Shown: one piece after another, positions 36,299 to 48,104 of the stretch | How the letters are laid out: each line of letters begins with the position of its first letter | Position numbering within the stretch: position 1 is the first letter of the stretch | NCBI GenBank assembly: GCA_026874595.1 | Contig: CM049314.1 | Coordinates: 52,061,812 to 52,125,811 of the forward strand | From: Sipunculus nudus | Lineage: Eukaryota > Annelida > Sipuncula > Golfingiida > Sipunculidae | Direction of reading: 5' to 3' | DNA: 64,000 nucleotides | The notes under the pieces: generated by a model | The model's database searches: none | The model's input: the letters and a program-made list of their open reading frames with translations, nothing else | What the model was told of the DNA's origin: nothing | Made by a program: the position numbers and the translations under genes

Positions 36299-39200
36299 AT
36301 GATGACTTCAAACCATCCTAGTCTGGATGGTTTGAACCTGTGGCCAAGGGATCGGCTGAAGGTCTTTCTGTCAGCCAGGGGTCTGCCGGTGACGGGTTCC
36401 ATACATGAGCTGAGGGCGTTGGCCTACTCTGCCCAGGTGATGGGGGTTCCAACAGTGCAGACTCCACAAGAAGAGGAGAAGCAAAGGTAAGGAACCCATC
36501 TGATTTATGAAACCGAAATATAAATATGTGATGCACATGGATAAATTGACATTTAAACTAGATAAAAATCCGCTGGAGCCCCCCCCCCCCCCCCCCCCCC
36601 CCCGCGGCCTGTATATATACATAGCTGCTACATGGCTGTCCACTAGTGAACCGGAGGCGAACAGGTACATATATACGTTATGCTGGCTGAACAAAAATAA
36701 TGCCATTAATGGTAAGTATAAGCATTAAATGAGCTGAGGGTGTTGGCCTACTCTGCCAGGTGATGAGCATACAACTTCAGTTATTAGAAGGAGTAATGAA
36801 GTATCAGTAATGTATATTCATGATGAATGTTAATTTTGTGCATCCCGTTCATATGGTTTTCATATGATTACTGACACTGACATCCAGGTGTTATAAATTT
36901 ACTTAATATGATTATATAATAAATGACTGTAAATTATGCAGACATGTAGTTGACAGTAACTTAGGGTATTACATAAAAATATATTGTTTGCTGACTTTAG
37001 GGATGTAAACATTAAAATATTTTGTTTAATATATCCATCACACGTATTGATAATTACTATTTGAGGTGCCAGAAATGAGGACCCATTTCTAGTAAAAAAA
37101 TCAGAAAACATTTTACAGAGGCAGACCTAAACAAGGCCCCGCTAGTGTCCAAGATTAGCATTTGACCTGGGTAAAAAATATTTGGTTTAAAAGTATTTTA
37201 ACAAGGTTTCGCCTGTGTTTTACTAAGGGTTTTGCCCATTTTTTTAACCAAGCTTTTCCCCACCATTATTGCTTTAATCTAGCATAAGCAAAGTCATTTA
37301 TATTCTTTCTGATTGGTCACATTTTGTGAATATTGGTAGCAAACCATGTGGCTCTGACCATGCTAAAACCCTATTTTACCCAGGTATATACCCTGGCTGT
37401 AAAGATGCTACAACATATATGATGGATACAAATATCAAGCATGAACATTTTATTAAGGGATTATACTGTAGGGTTGTTGCCTACTTAGATTTTACATCAC
37501 AAAAGTATTATCCTGTAATGGATATCAACATCTCAGCTTGTATACTCTCTTCCAGTGTCACCACAAATAAATGTTTGCATCACAAAATACACACTACATT
37601 CCTAAATCCATAACATGTTAATGCAAATTAGCAATTTCCCAATATATACACTCAGTACCTGTCTACATGATTTTATAAGATAATTTAAATTTAAGTAAGT
37701 AAATATGAATGAATGTGTATTTATCTTTTTTATTTATCCTGTAAGATGTAATAATATCATGGCATTCTGTGGAAGCAGTTTACATGGTTTTTTACTGTTA
37801 TGTGATAAACACCTGTGTTTATATTTGTGTCATTGAGAGTAGCTTTAAGGTGTCAGTTTTAAACATAATTAGTGGTATATTACTAGTGTTGAAAACTCCA
37901 GTCAGTACCCAAACCCAGATACACCATTACAAACAGATACACAGGTAACAGTAGTATAATGTGTAAACATTATATCAGTGATAAAATTTGTTGTATAATT
38001 ATTTGATTTGTTAATTCAGTTATCAGTGTATCTTATGTGATTTACATAAAATAATTTTCCCTAATGCATGCTGCAATAAGTGCATATTTATCTTTACAGG
38101 GCCAAAGATTATAGGTCACTGCTTGTATTGTCCAGTGGAGCTGTGCTGCCGGACCCACTATCTGACCTGTCTAGTGGTTGGGCAAATGAAGATGAAGGCA
38201 GGTGTCTGTGGCCACCAACTATGTACAGCGATATGGCGGAGTACTTGGTGGAGAGAGATGAGAAACCACTGGAGCGAAGGCTATTGGGCGACTACAAGGA
38301 TGGTAAAGCCTTTAGCTACTTTGATGCTGGCTTCATAGATGACCTGCTGTATCATCCAGTAAGCAGTGAATCGAAGATCTGCTTCATCAAGTCCAGGAGT
38401 GCCCGATCTCAGAGGAGGAACGAAGAACCACACAGAGTCTGGGTTGCACTATCAAAGGAAAATGGAAAGATCATCACAGCATATTGTTCCTGTTTTGCAG
38501 GGTAAGTATTATTTATCTTTATATTTATGAACTTGTAAGTGATACAGATGACTTTTAAATGCAATAATCCTGATCATGTCAGACTACAATAGGCTTGCCA
38601 GACTGGTTGATATCCAATTAACAACTTTCTGCTGATTCATATGGTCCTTTTTTGCAACCCACCTACTGACACAAAATATCTTAAAGATCGTCAAAACAGG
38701 TACCTGCAATGAAACTTTGGTTATTTATTACCCAAAACTCAGGGTTTGGCGGCATTTTCTCACACGGAATATTCCAGGGGGATATTTTTTAATTTTCCGG
38801 CATGGAAAAATCTCTGAAAATGGCATTTTCTGTAATTTTCTGGCAAAATCTATAAATTTTTGAAGGTTGGTCCCCCCCAAAAACAGAAACAAGTGAGTTA
38901 CTGAGTTTTTATTTGTGACAAACACATAGAGCACATAGTGCCATGCATTAAAATAATACTGTATATCTTAAATTTATATTGAATGTTATGTATTGAATAT
39001 TAAATTTGATAACACACAAAACAACACCCAGTATTCACCTGCGAAAAAAATACATCAGTTGTTTATATTCTTTACTGATGCTACCCGTTTCGAAGTCCAG
39101 AATATCTCAGCTTTACCAATCTATCTCATGACTGCCACTAAGGAATCTGTAACAGGTAACCATCTTGTCTGTCTTTTGGATGCCTAATCTGTTCCATGGC

Positions 39201-41235
39201 TTTGATTGCAGATATATGAAACTGGGATGCTAAGAAAGTATTTTGACATTAATATACAAACTTAAAACAAAAGCTGAGAATTTGCCAGGTTATGCCAGGT
39301 AATACCAGAAAATTCCACATCATGCCAGGAAATTCTGGAAAATTCCATAAAATGCCACTGGCATGGCAAAATCTAGAAAATGCCGGTATTTTCCCAACCC
39401 TGCCAAAACTGCATTAAATTTGTACCTCATAAGTATGTTAACAAAATGAATCAATCTTGATGATTAGGCCAAAAAAAAAGTTTTGGTTCTCAGGCACTTT
39501 TTTTTTCAGAAACCAATGCTGAAGAATGTTTCGATAAAAATGTCAAATGATAAGGGAAAAGCATGAAAATAACAGATTTGTTTTTTGCTTAACAGGTAAA
39601 AGCACAACATAACAAAGGAAATCAAAATCAAAATTTTTTATGCGGGGGGTTTAAATTGACGCGGGCGGTGCCTGAGAACCATACCTTTTATTTTTTTGGT
39701 CGTATGCATCATTTGATTACTACTTGCCAATATACATTGGCAACATGGTAATTAAGTGTTCGTTTTATTACAGACTGGGTGCAACTTGCAACCATATAGC
39801 CGGTGTGTTATTCAAACTGGACTATGCCTGGCAGGAGGGAGTGACCAACAAATCTTGTACGTCAATGCCTGCAAAATGGACTCAGCCTAAAGGTAAAGGT
39901 AAAGACTCAGGAGTAAAGAAGATAAGTGATATGGAGTGGAGAAAGCCGAAATGGGGAAAGGAGAAAAAAGGACCAATGAACAATTCTGTGCGAAAGCATT
40001 TCAATCCTTTACCCAAAGAACAATCACCAACTTTGGAGGAACTGATATCTGGCCTGTACCTATCCAGCAGTGATGCCTGTGTTGTTCAGTATGCTATGCC
40101 TTGCTGTACTCACTCCTATCAACCAGAGGATGATATAAATGTAGAGAGAGAAGTCATACTGGAAACATCAGCTTCAGTTCCTAAGCCACTCACTCAGCTC
40201 CTGGAGGATTCGTCGTGTGATATTCCTGTCTTCAGTCAGGCAGAGGTAGTTGCTCTTGCAGATGCAACTGTTAAGCAACATTACAACAATGTATGGCAGC
40301 AACAGCGCATTGGAAGAATCACTTCATCCACAGCAAAATCAGTTCTTGTCAGATCAACCAAAATGGCACATGGAGAAACTGATTTCTCCTCACATCTGAC
40401 TGATACCATCATGGGAAGAAAATCTGTCCCTTCAGATTTACCAGCTGTTAAGTATGGCATAAGAATGGAGCCAGTGGCTAGAGCAGCCTACATAGATTAC
40501 ATGAAGGGAAAAGGACATACAGACCTAACAGTATCTGAAACAGGTTTGCTGGTCATCAGAGATAAAATATTCATTGGAGCAAGCCCTGATGGCATAGTGT
40601 GCTGTTCATGCTGCAATCCATCCAAGGGTCTTTTAGAAATAAAATGCCCTTTGTCCATTGCACAGTCATGCCCATGTAAAACACCACCAGACTATCTGAG
40701 AGAAGTAGATGGCAAGCTCACCTTGAACACATCACACGCATACTACAGCCAAGTTCAGCATCAAATGTTGGTGGCCAAGTGTGAATGGTGTGACTTTTTT
40801 GTTTACACCAAGCATGGTCAGTACTGTGAGCGGATTGTGGCCAACAGGAAACATCAAGCTCAGCTGTTGCATGCTGCTGATGTGGTATTCCGCTCTCACA
40901 TCCTGCCTGACATACAGAGTATGGAACAACAGCCACCAACAGCGACAGCTTCAGGCAATGACCATTGTGAACTGCCTTCAGAGAACACAGTGTGCCATCC
41001 ACCCCCAGTGAAGAAAAGAAGAACTGTTAGGAGGAAATCCAAAAGTAAAACATCAGGGCCTATTTACCTTTGTGGGGTTTGTCAGACAGTGTGTGAAGAC
41101 AATGATCCCAATGCTGATAACAGTGTTGGATGTGATTCCTGTTACCAGTGGTTCCACTGGGGATGTGTTGGGTTTGAGCCCAATGTTTGTGGTAACAGCA
41201 ACTGGTACTGTGTTCAATGTTCAAATAACCTTTAG
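36299..41235 (+). CDS. SAP-SWIM-YqaJ-type nuclease-PHD protein, accessory protein of the transposon (3 exons)
   Basis: Exons 36299-36486, 38100-38501 and 39774-41235 give 683 residues with no stop. Donors are GTAAGG and GTAAGT, acceptors TTTACAG and TTACAG, and phases agree at both joins. Start Met at 36299 (an upstream in-frame ATG exists at 36233). Domains: SAP-like DNA-binding helix pair at about 10-45 (LWPRDRLKVFLSARGL); SWIM zinc finger at 192-204, C-x-C...C-x-H, split exactly by intron 2; YqaJ/lambda-exonuclease PD-(D/E)XK nuclease at about 355-545, with KYGIRMEP (Glu), FIGASPDG (Asp), LEIKCP (Glu-x-Lys) and YYSQVQHQ (Gln) all present; C-terminal C4HC3 PHD finger at about 628-680 (CGVC, CDSC, HWGC, CVQC). 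Probably nuclear. A role in trimming or joining DNA during transposition is inferred. Confidence 0.85.
36487..38099 (+). other. Intron 1 of the YqaJ-type nuclease gene
   Basis: GT-AG intron of 1613 bp. It holds a poly-C tract (about 36581-36603) and, at about 36726-36765, a stray 40-bp duplicate of exon 1 sequence (GAGCTGAGGGTGTTGGCC). No other gene is seen. Confidence 0.75.
38740..39402. mobile_element. hAT-like non-autonomous element in intron 2 of the nuclease gene
   Basis: Starts CAGGGTTTGGCGGCATTTTC and ends with the inverted counterpart, tip ACCCTG. Perfect eight-base target duplication CCAAAACT on both sides (38732-38739, 39403-39410). CAGGG tips and an eight-base duplication are hAT hallmarks. 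The interior repeats CATTTTC/GGAATTTTC-type motifs and encodes nothing. Confidence 0.85.
39467..39701. mobile_element. Harbinger-like MITE, copy 2, in intron 2 of the nuclease gene
   Basis: Begins GGCCAAAAAA after TTA and contains GGTTCTCAGGCAC near the left and GTGCCTGAGAACCATACC near the right, as in the 5707-6042 copy. The right flank is GTA rather than TTA. Confidence 0.75.
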
Positions 41236-41305
41236 ATTTTATAATAATTATGATTATATACTTCTCATGTATCTTCAGCAGGTACGTAAAGATCTTTGTA
41301 GTTTT

Positions 41306-41599
41306 TCATTTTCCAACAAGTGGTGGCCTCAAGTTTGAGAGAGCAGCACAGACATACACCATGTCATCCAGGATTGGAATCAGGTTCAGTGGGATGGTGT
41401 TCCTCAATATTGCAAACCATTTGATACGTCCTGGAAACATATGTTAAATGTAAAATAAGTGGTGCTTTATGCTTTGTTAATGACTTTTATGGCACTTCAT
41501 GAACTTGATTATAAACACTGTCAAGTTTATGGTTGGTAAAAAATTACACACATATATATACACATATATATATACATACATGTTTATATATATATACAA

Positions 41600-41630
<31 letters not shown>

Positions 41631-44186
41631 ATCAGCCTGCAATTTTATGTGCTTGGTGTTTATATATAAAAAAATGCACCTTTAATTGTTTAGGTAGTAT
41701 ATGTAATATTGTAGTCTGCAGGTGGTTTCATTAGGCTTCCAGTGATCACTAGCACATTGAGCTTTTAGATTACATGTTTTATGAGATAGATATTTTAAAT
41801 AATGATCCACTATATAACCATACCTATTGCCTTTTCTACATGTATCAGGGCATTGGCTATGTGCTTTGTTTTAGAAACGGCGAGTTTGGTTTGCTGATCC
41901 CAGCCTGAACTTGGAGGTGGTATTTTCAGGTGGGCATGGCGCTGTAGCAAATCGCCTGCTATTGTAAAGCCTCTATCAGCTAGAATGACATCACCTGCAT
42001 CAATTTTGTTCAGGAAGCCCGAGTCATGGACGACACCTCTGTCGCTTGATCTACCTCCATACCCTGATGACAGGAATGATATAGATCCATTTGGTGATAT
42101 ACCAATCATGTATTTGATGGTATTATGTTTCTTATAATCACTCCAGGTGAGTTGCTGCAGCTCCAGGTGGCGAGGCTTTTCTATGAAAACCTCGGTGCAG
42201 TCTATTGTACACCTAAGATTTGGGTACTTCTTGCACAGCTCAGTTGGCATGTGCTGCTGAATTGCCTCTTTGCATGGCCAAAACACCAGGGCTTTCAACT
42301 GCTTGGCCAAGAAGGGGATCCAAGTGTTGATTATCTTTGAGCAGAGACCTTGAGAAATGCCAAACATGTGGCACAAAAGGCTACTGGTTACACCTAACCT
42401 TAGCTTCATAAGTACCAGGATAAGCTCCTCCATACTCAAAAGTTTTCTCCGAGGACCTGATTTTTTTGGACTTGATTTAAAGTGTCTTATGCCCTGTTTC
42501 AGATGAACTTTTGCACCAACCCAGTACCTCATTTTCTTTGCTTTCTGGTACAAGAAGTCATGCAAATTAATCAAGGAAGCCCGATCCCTGAGGCCCGTGT
42601 TAAGACTGACCTTTTTGTCAGTGCTTACATAATTGCTGATTGATGACTGTACAAGAAGACCTTTGTCCTTTATCTCAAGCTGCCTGATCTTTTGATTTAA
42701 CTGTGCTATGACCTGATGCAGCTCATTACATTTGGTACATGTTGTCAATTTACAGCTGTAATCATGCTCCCTTGTTATATCAGGTGGTATATCTGAGGGG
42801 TCATTTAGCTTTAAGTGATGCTTGCTTTTTTCCTGATTTAATTTTTCTTTGGGCTTGGTGGATGGAACAGATTGTGTATATATTCTTTTAGCAGGGGGCT
42901 TCCTGGAGGAAGTATTAACTATGTAACCCATGTTCTTTGTTGGATTAGGGTTATTTACTGTTGGCTTTCCATCTGGAAAATGTCTTGAGCACAATCTTGA
43001 TTTCCTATAAAGATTTTTACAGATTTTCATTATAATATGCTTTGCTTTCATTTTTATAATTTAAATGTTTTAATAAACAGTTATAAGTCACACTGAGTTT
43101 TACATTCTGCTAAAAAGTGAGTGAATGTGTAATAACAATGAAATATTATTACTTAATAATTATATGAAACAACAATATCCTTTATATCTGAAGCATTTTT
43201 AATTACTTTGTGTTTCAGCAAATTTGTTAAATATTTATGCAGCTATTCACACCACTGGCCTTTATATATTTTCAGGGGGTTATTGAAAAATCACATCTAA
43301 CTATACGGCTAAATATATATTGCTAAACCTCATGTTTTGTTAATGTATTTTTGATTACCATTAAAACCCCACAAAAACTGAACAAGAAGTATCAAAATGT
43401 TTTAAATAGTATTTATATTTAATGTTCATATAAATACTAACGCATTTGCTGTCCAGTTTTTTCTGTTCACTAATTTTATCCATGTTTTCCTTGCTTCAGG
43501 GTCATTCCTTTTGGTGGGAAAAGTCCACAGTATGAATGGAGGTGGGCAGGTACACTGTCCTGTGTTGTGTTTGTTGCCTGAAAATGATTTCAATGGATAC
43601 CAATAACTAACTGCTATCCTTGGAAAAATTAAAGATTAAAGGACCAATAGACATTTGTTGAACAAGGGTTTAATATCCCAAATCATTGCTGAACCTAAAT
43701 TTATGATACAAAGTTATTAGTATGTTCTGATATTTATTTCATTATCATATATCCCATTTTCTAAACCTTTTTATCTTTAAACTGAAGAACTTTACTTTGG
43801 TGCAAGGCTTAGAATTTCTCTCCAGGGCAGGGATGTGTTAATAACAATTAAGTTGTGAACCCATAATCCATATGGCATTAAGAATAAATAAGCTATAAAT
43901 ATATAAATTCTCATTTATATATATTTTACCACCCAATTAATTAAAAGACATAAACCCCTGGCCCATACACACGTATGTGAACAGTTTAATACAAAATATT
44001 AATGTAGAAATATTACTATTAATACTATATTATTAGTATTAGTATGTTGCGTATACCTTCATGAACAATACAAGTCTCAGCCTCCCAGTCAGCAATTTGC
44101 CGCCTACCATTACTGCAGTTAAATGCGTTGCAGTGACCCCACAAACTCCCCGTGACACCTGTATCACATGCAAACCAATTATCCAT
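41306..44186 (-). CDS. THAP-domain DDE transposase, ISL2EU/IS4EU-like (4 exons)
   Basis: Exons 44186-44108, 43577-43442, 43004-41824 and 41430-41306 give 506 residues without a stop. All three introns are GT-AG and every phase fits. Met at 44186 is the first in frame after a TGA. The THAP zinc finger is at 19-87: C19-x4-C24, TFPTK at 45-49, W59, then C77-x2-H80 with FPDGKPT following. It is assembled across both first introns, which a single-frame search would miss. Next come a basic linker, a predicted coiled coil at about 164-186, a helix-turn-helix at about 257-304 (MFGISQGLCSKIINTW), and the DDE domain with D340 (TIDCTEVF), D415 (ILADRGF) and E462 (HVEKAIG). The C-terminus reads ILDDMVYVCAALSN. 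It should bind the terminal repeats and catalyse excision and insertion in the nucleus. Confidence 0.88.
41560..41632. repeat. (AT)n microsatellite in intron 3 of the transposase gene
   Basis: AT dinucleotide run with interruptions, between transposase exons 3 and 4. Confidence 0.85.
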
Positions 44187-44288
44187 GACATGAGTTCTGT
44201 CACTATTACTAGTATTACTGAACGACCTATATGTTCAAGCCGGCGCCGGTTTGACAGCTGTTTGTTGACATTGACGACCCAGGCATGT

Positions 44289-44358
44289 GGCATTGACCTC
44301 TGACACAGCCCATGATGCCTTGCGCTCAGACATGCGCACTCCACACAGTGAGATGGCT
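44289..44358 (-). repeat. Right terminal inverted repeat of the two-gene transposon
   Basis: On the minus strand it reads AGCCATCTCAC from 44358 inward, then after a diverged stretch GTCAGAGGTCAATGCC, matching the left end with about 12 bp of extra spacing. Outside is TA. Confidence 0.8.
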
Positions 44359-44360
44359 TA

Positions 44361-44786
44361 TAATTCGATCGGCAGCTGTTCATATCAACGGAAGTCGTGA
44401 AGATATACAAAATTCTGGCCAATCATGGGACAGTTCACATTTGCGTTTGGCGGCACGTATGTGGCTCAGTATCAATGTTCACACGCGCGACTGTTTACCT
44501 GAGCTGTAGGAACCTCACCCAAGCAAATTGTATTTAATACGTGAGGGTAGGTGTGTTTGTTTGATAAATTCATGACTGTCTTATCCGTAACTGGCCATTT
44601 ATCGGATATTTGCTCGTAAACTTAAAATTTGACCCATCGGCGCTATGTGAACTCGCAGTGTAATGGGCTGCAGTGTTTCTCCGACTCTGTTGACAGTTCC
44701 TGTATTGCTGTAACTGCGTTTCACCACCCCGTCCCCCTGATTTTCCAGATCAGTCTGTGGTGACTTAAATTATTGGTACGAATATA
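44361..44786. other. Right flank of the two-gene transposon, no gene
   Basis: No coding or repeat signal is visible; open frames that run in from inside the transposon are shadows. Confidence 0.5.
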
Positions 44787-44795
44787 GAATACCTC

Positions 44796-45265
44796 CGGTC
44801 CCCCTAAACACCCAAAACACCAGTGTTTTGGGTATCTGTGACGAAACACCCAATTAACTTCAAACCTGAACCCAAAACGTAACACCAATCGACAAATAAA
44901 CATCATATGGATATATATCTGCAATTTTGTTTCTAAAATTTATGACATAAAGATAAAAACGAGTGTTTTGTGCCGTGGTCGGTTCACCGATGCCCACTGC
45001 AGCCATTTATGCCAGCTATGAAGATGACCCTGCCCCCTAGTGGCGCAAGTCGTAATCAAGCAGCACACTTGTCAGTTGTACAAAACACCATTGCTTTCTT
45101 TTATTTTACAGAATAGTGACACAATTCCGCATTTACATATGCAACAGATGATGATTTATAAACTGGTACCAGTGTTTTACTTCAAGTTCGAATTTAAAAG
45201 GGTGTTTCGTGGTATTTCGTCAAACGTACCCAAAACACCGGTGTTTTGGTTGTTTAGACGGACCC
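44796..45265. mobile_element. hAT-like MITE with palindromic terminal repeats
   Basis: A 470-bp element flanked by a perfect nine-base direct repeat GAATACCTC (44787-44795, 45266-45274), readable as an eight-base hAT duplication plus one. The terminal inverted repeats of about 90 bp match with gaps; each contains its own palindrome, CCAAAACACC.GGTGTTTTGG type, near 44812-44833 and 45230-45250. No protein is encoded. Confidence 0.8.
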
Positions 45266-45274
45266 GAATACCTC

Positions 45275-45745
45275 AGGCACCTAAACCGGCCAAATTAACT
45301 GGCCCACCCTGTCTATTGCAAGAGATGTATGTACTTAGTAACACATACTTTCACTAATAACTGTCTATTTGTCCATTCCTTCTAAGTTTTCTATCTTTTG
45401 TATCCTGTATTCCTCCCCCTCTGTCTTTCCTAAACCAACGCTGCCATGTTGCCATAGGCTTCCCCTACTTTCCTCATTACGTCATCAGGAATCACCTTCT
45501 CACACAATCTCATCCATTCACTATCTCGTTACACTTCACCTCGTTCCCGTGCCATTTCTCTATGATCTTTTCCTACTTATTCATTGATCTATCATTCATC
45601 TATTCCTCCCACAAGGGGGGTTTTTTGGGGTCTCCCCCTAATTATTCCTCATTATTTATCAATCATTATTATTATTCTACCTATTACAGGTGGGGGGTTT
45701 GGGGGTCTCCCCCCCCCCCCCCCCCCCATCATTATTCCTCATTAT
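45275..45745. repeat. Low-complexity stretch with a diverged duplication
   Basis: Pyrimidine-rich sequence ending in two diverged copies of GGTTT...GGGGTCTCCCCC followed by ATTATTCCTCATTATT (about 45615-45660 and 45690-45745). The second has an expanded poly-C tract. Confidence 0.6.
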
Positions 45746-46655
45746 TAGCGAACCTGTGAGCTTATGCGATGGTGCAGCGTCGTCCGTCCGTCATCAGCCG
45801 TCCGCCGTCCAGGGCTGGCTTTCCGCCATCCAGGGCTGTAAGTGAGAAAATGTCTGAGCTAGCAGCTCCAAATTACATGTAAGAATTCGTCACATGTGAA
45901 ACTTGGTGCCCTGGAGCTTATTATTGGGTATCTGCATTAATTTAGATTTTATAGAGAAAAAGCTTAAAAACCTTTAAAAATCTTCTTCTCTGAAACTGTC
46001 CAGCCAAATTGTCCAATATTTCACAGAAATGATCCCTGGAACAATCTCTCTTCAGTTTGTTTGAATTGTTCTAGTTCGGAGATTTTTGGCCGAGTTACAG
46101 GAGGTTGAACTTAGTGATCTGTCCAAAAAAGCACACTAAAATTAAAATCTCAGAAACAGCTAGAGCTATAATGACCAAATTTTATACCAATGTTTGTCAC
46201 ATATGTCATATCTGATTTTGAGGTATTGGTGGCGCCACCTACATTGATGTGTTTTTTACATGGACAAGGTTATGGGTGTAAACAGACGGATGTTATGATG
46301 TTTAGGTTTCATGTAATGGAGAAGTAAGAGGCATGTCGATGTTATATCATCAGGCATGTCATGGCATATGTTGATTACTACTAATATGAGACGGTCCCGT
46401 CAGTTTAGACCCATCTTGGAAATGTAGGCCGGATTCTATACTCTGGCCTGAAAATGGTGACAAAGTGACCGTCAGGTCCTTGGGATACATCAGGCGGGAC
46501 TTGGTCTGGCACGTTCCTAAACTGTCACCTATGATTACAAAATTGGTCATAGAGTTAGATATCCCAAGTTCTCCTACCAACCCTGAAATTGGGTCACTGC
46601 AACTTTACTTTGAAAAATTAAGTAAAAAACTCCATGTTCTAGTAAAAAAAAACGT
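45746..46655. repeat. Fragments of family A/B-type long repeats
   Basis: Contains the GTCCGTCCGTC stretch (about 45780), a GGTGGCGCCACC palindrome (about 46229) and, near 46555-46640, sequence clearly related to family B (CTCCTAC, ACTGGGTC-like, GCAACTTT). Boundaries are not clear. Confidence 0.5.
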
Positions 46656-46661
46656 ATGTTA

Positions 46662-46755
46662 GGCCAAAAAAAATAAAGGTATGGTTCTCAGGCACCGCGT
46701 GCATCAATTTCAAACCCCCCCCCCCCCCCCCCAAACAAAATATTTATTAAATCGT
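46662..46755. mobile_element. Harbinger-like MITE, copy 3, one-ended
   Basis: Preceded by TTA. Left end GGCCAAAAAAAATAAAGGTA then TGGTTCTCAGGCACCG, followed by an expanded poly-C tract (about 46718-46732). The right half is missing. Confidence 0.65.
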
Positions 46756-47578
46756 CAATAAAAATGGAACAAACATATTTATGAATATTTTTATTGCACA
46801 ACAGGGTATTAAATTACGTTTATGCGCACCTTACAATTTATTTCCTGTAAGTTTTTTTGCCGCATGCCACAATTACTGACAAAAATCGGACTCTCTGACA
46901 GAAAGAGACATAGTGTCTGGGTCATGAGGTCAAATGTTTGGAAATATGCGGCACAATATAACGTTATGCGTAGGCAAACTATTTGACTAGATAATTCTTT
47001 CCCCGACTATCACGCCTTATTTTCCGGATATCCTATTAATAACTCAAACTTCCATGATTGTCTTTATGATAGAACTGATTTGGGATGCCATTGTCAAAAT
47101 TCTGACGTTTCGCCGGGATTGAGATTTTGGGAGCTTTTCTTGGACCCTTAAAGGAGATTTCCAGTCGAAAGCAACGTAAACCACTCGTGCTTCATATCAT
47201 CTCGATGCAACGTCAACAAGGTGTAAATCACGGGCTTGCAAAGGCCAGGAGATCATTATGTATGACATATGATTGCCAATATCGCCCTTGCTAACATAAG
47301 AAGAAACGCAATTATCTGGGTAACAGTGTTATCTTTAATTAGCTAAGTGACGGGAAGTGACCCGCATGCATCACTACACTTGCCTGCCGCACACAGGTGG
47401 GAGATATGATCGTTTGATACGCCTGATTACAGGCCCGTGGCCTTGTTGATCGCCATGTTGGTGTTTGACGTGATATTAACTGCAAACTGGTATCACGGGT
47501 TGTCATGTCAAGGGTTCCAAGCATGACAATAAACGGGATTATGACATTATTCCATGATATAAACATGTCAGATTTACC

Positions 47579-47636
<58 letters not shown>

Positions 47637-48104
47637 GGAAATGGTTTGGGATTTCAGATTTATTTGACAATAAACAGGATTTTCTATTAACCAATATGAC
47701 ACAAAGTGGGCTCGACTGTATATGCAAGGGTGCTGTAACTCCCACCGTCCCCCCCCTCCCCCCCCCCCCCCCCCCCCACTGAGTCCTTGCACTGGGGTCC
47801 TGGCGACAAGTTTTATTGCAACTGTCTAAAATCTACAGAGGTAACTATAGAGGAAAATTTTAAGTTTACATTTATTTCAGACTTTTCAGTTAATAAATTA
47901 AATGTGTATTATTATACTTCAGCTAATCTCCACTTCCTTCCTTATTATGTCATTTGCAGGGGTTTAAACATTCCCAGGGGAGTGGTAATTTTTTGCACAT
48001 ATTACTGTCACATAGCTGAAATACTGTTACTTATTATGAGAGGCTTGTGCATCTTTGATATTGTCAAAAATAGTGAATGGTATTAGTTCAAAACATATAT
48101 TTAG
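46756..48104. other. Gene-free stretch
   Basis: No gene recognised. It contains an (AT)n tract at about 47581-47626 and a poly-C tract at about 47745-47777. Confidence 0.5.

Larger units (their letters stand above)
36115..44358. mobile_element. Complete two-gene DNA transposon, ISL2EU/IS4EU-like (PIF/Harbinger-related), 8244 bp
   Basis: The left end reads AGCCATCTCAC (36115-36125) and the right end is its reverse complement (44348-44358). Both are flanked directly by TA (36113-36114, 44359-44360). The terminal inverted repeats continue imperfectly inward with a shared block ending AGGTCAATGCC (36162-36172; inverted 44289-44299). Inside are two convergent spliced genes: SAP-SWIM-YqaJ-PHD nuclease (+, 36299-41235) and THAP-DDE transposase (-, 44186-41306). 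Their stop codons are only about 70 bp apart. Introns host a 663-bp hAT-like MITE and a Harbinger-like MITE. I assign it to ISL2EU/IS4EU from the DDE protein type, the THAP domain, the two-base duplication and the YqaJ partner. That group assignment rests on memory and needs a database comparison. Confidence 0.85.

Noticed and set aside
40718-41002. Minus-strand open frames inside nuclease exon 3
   Set aside because: Shadows of the plus-strand coding exon.
44039-44422. Minus-strand open frame of 127 codons at the transposon's right end
   Set aside because: It overlaps transposase exon 1 in another frame and crosses the terminal repeat; the spliced THAP reading explains the region better.
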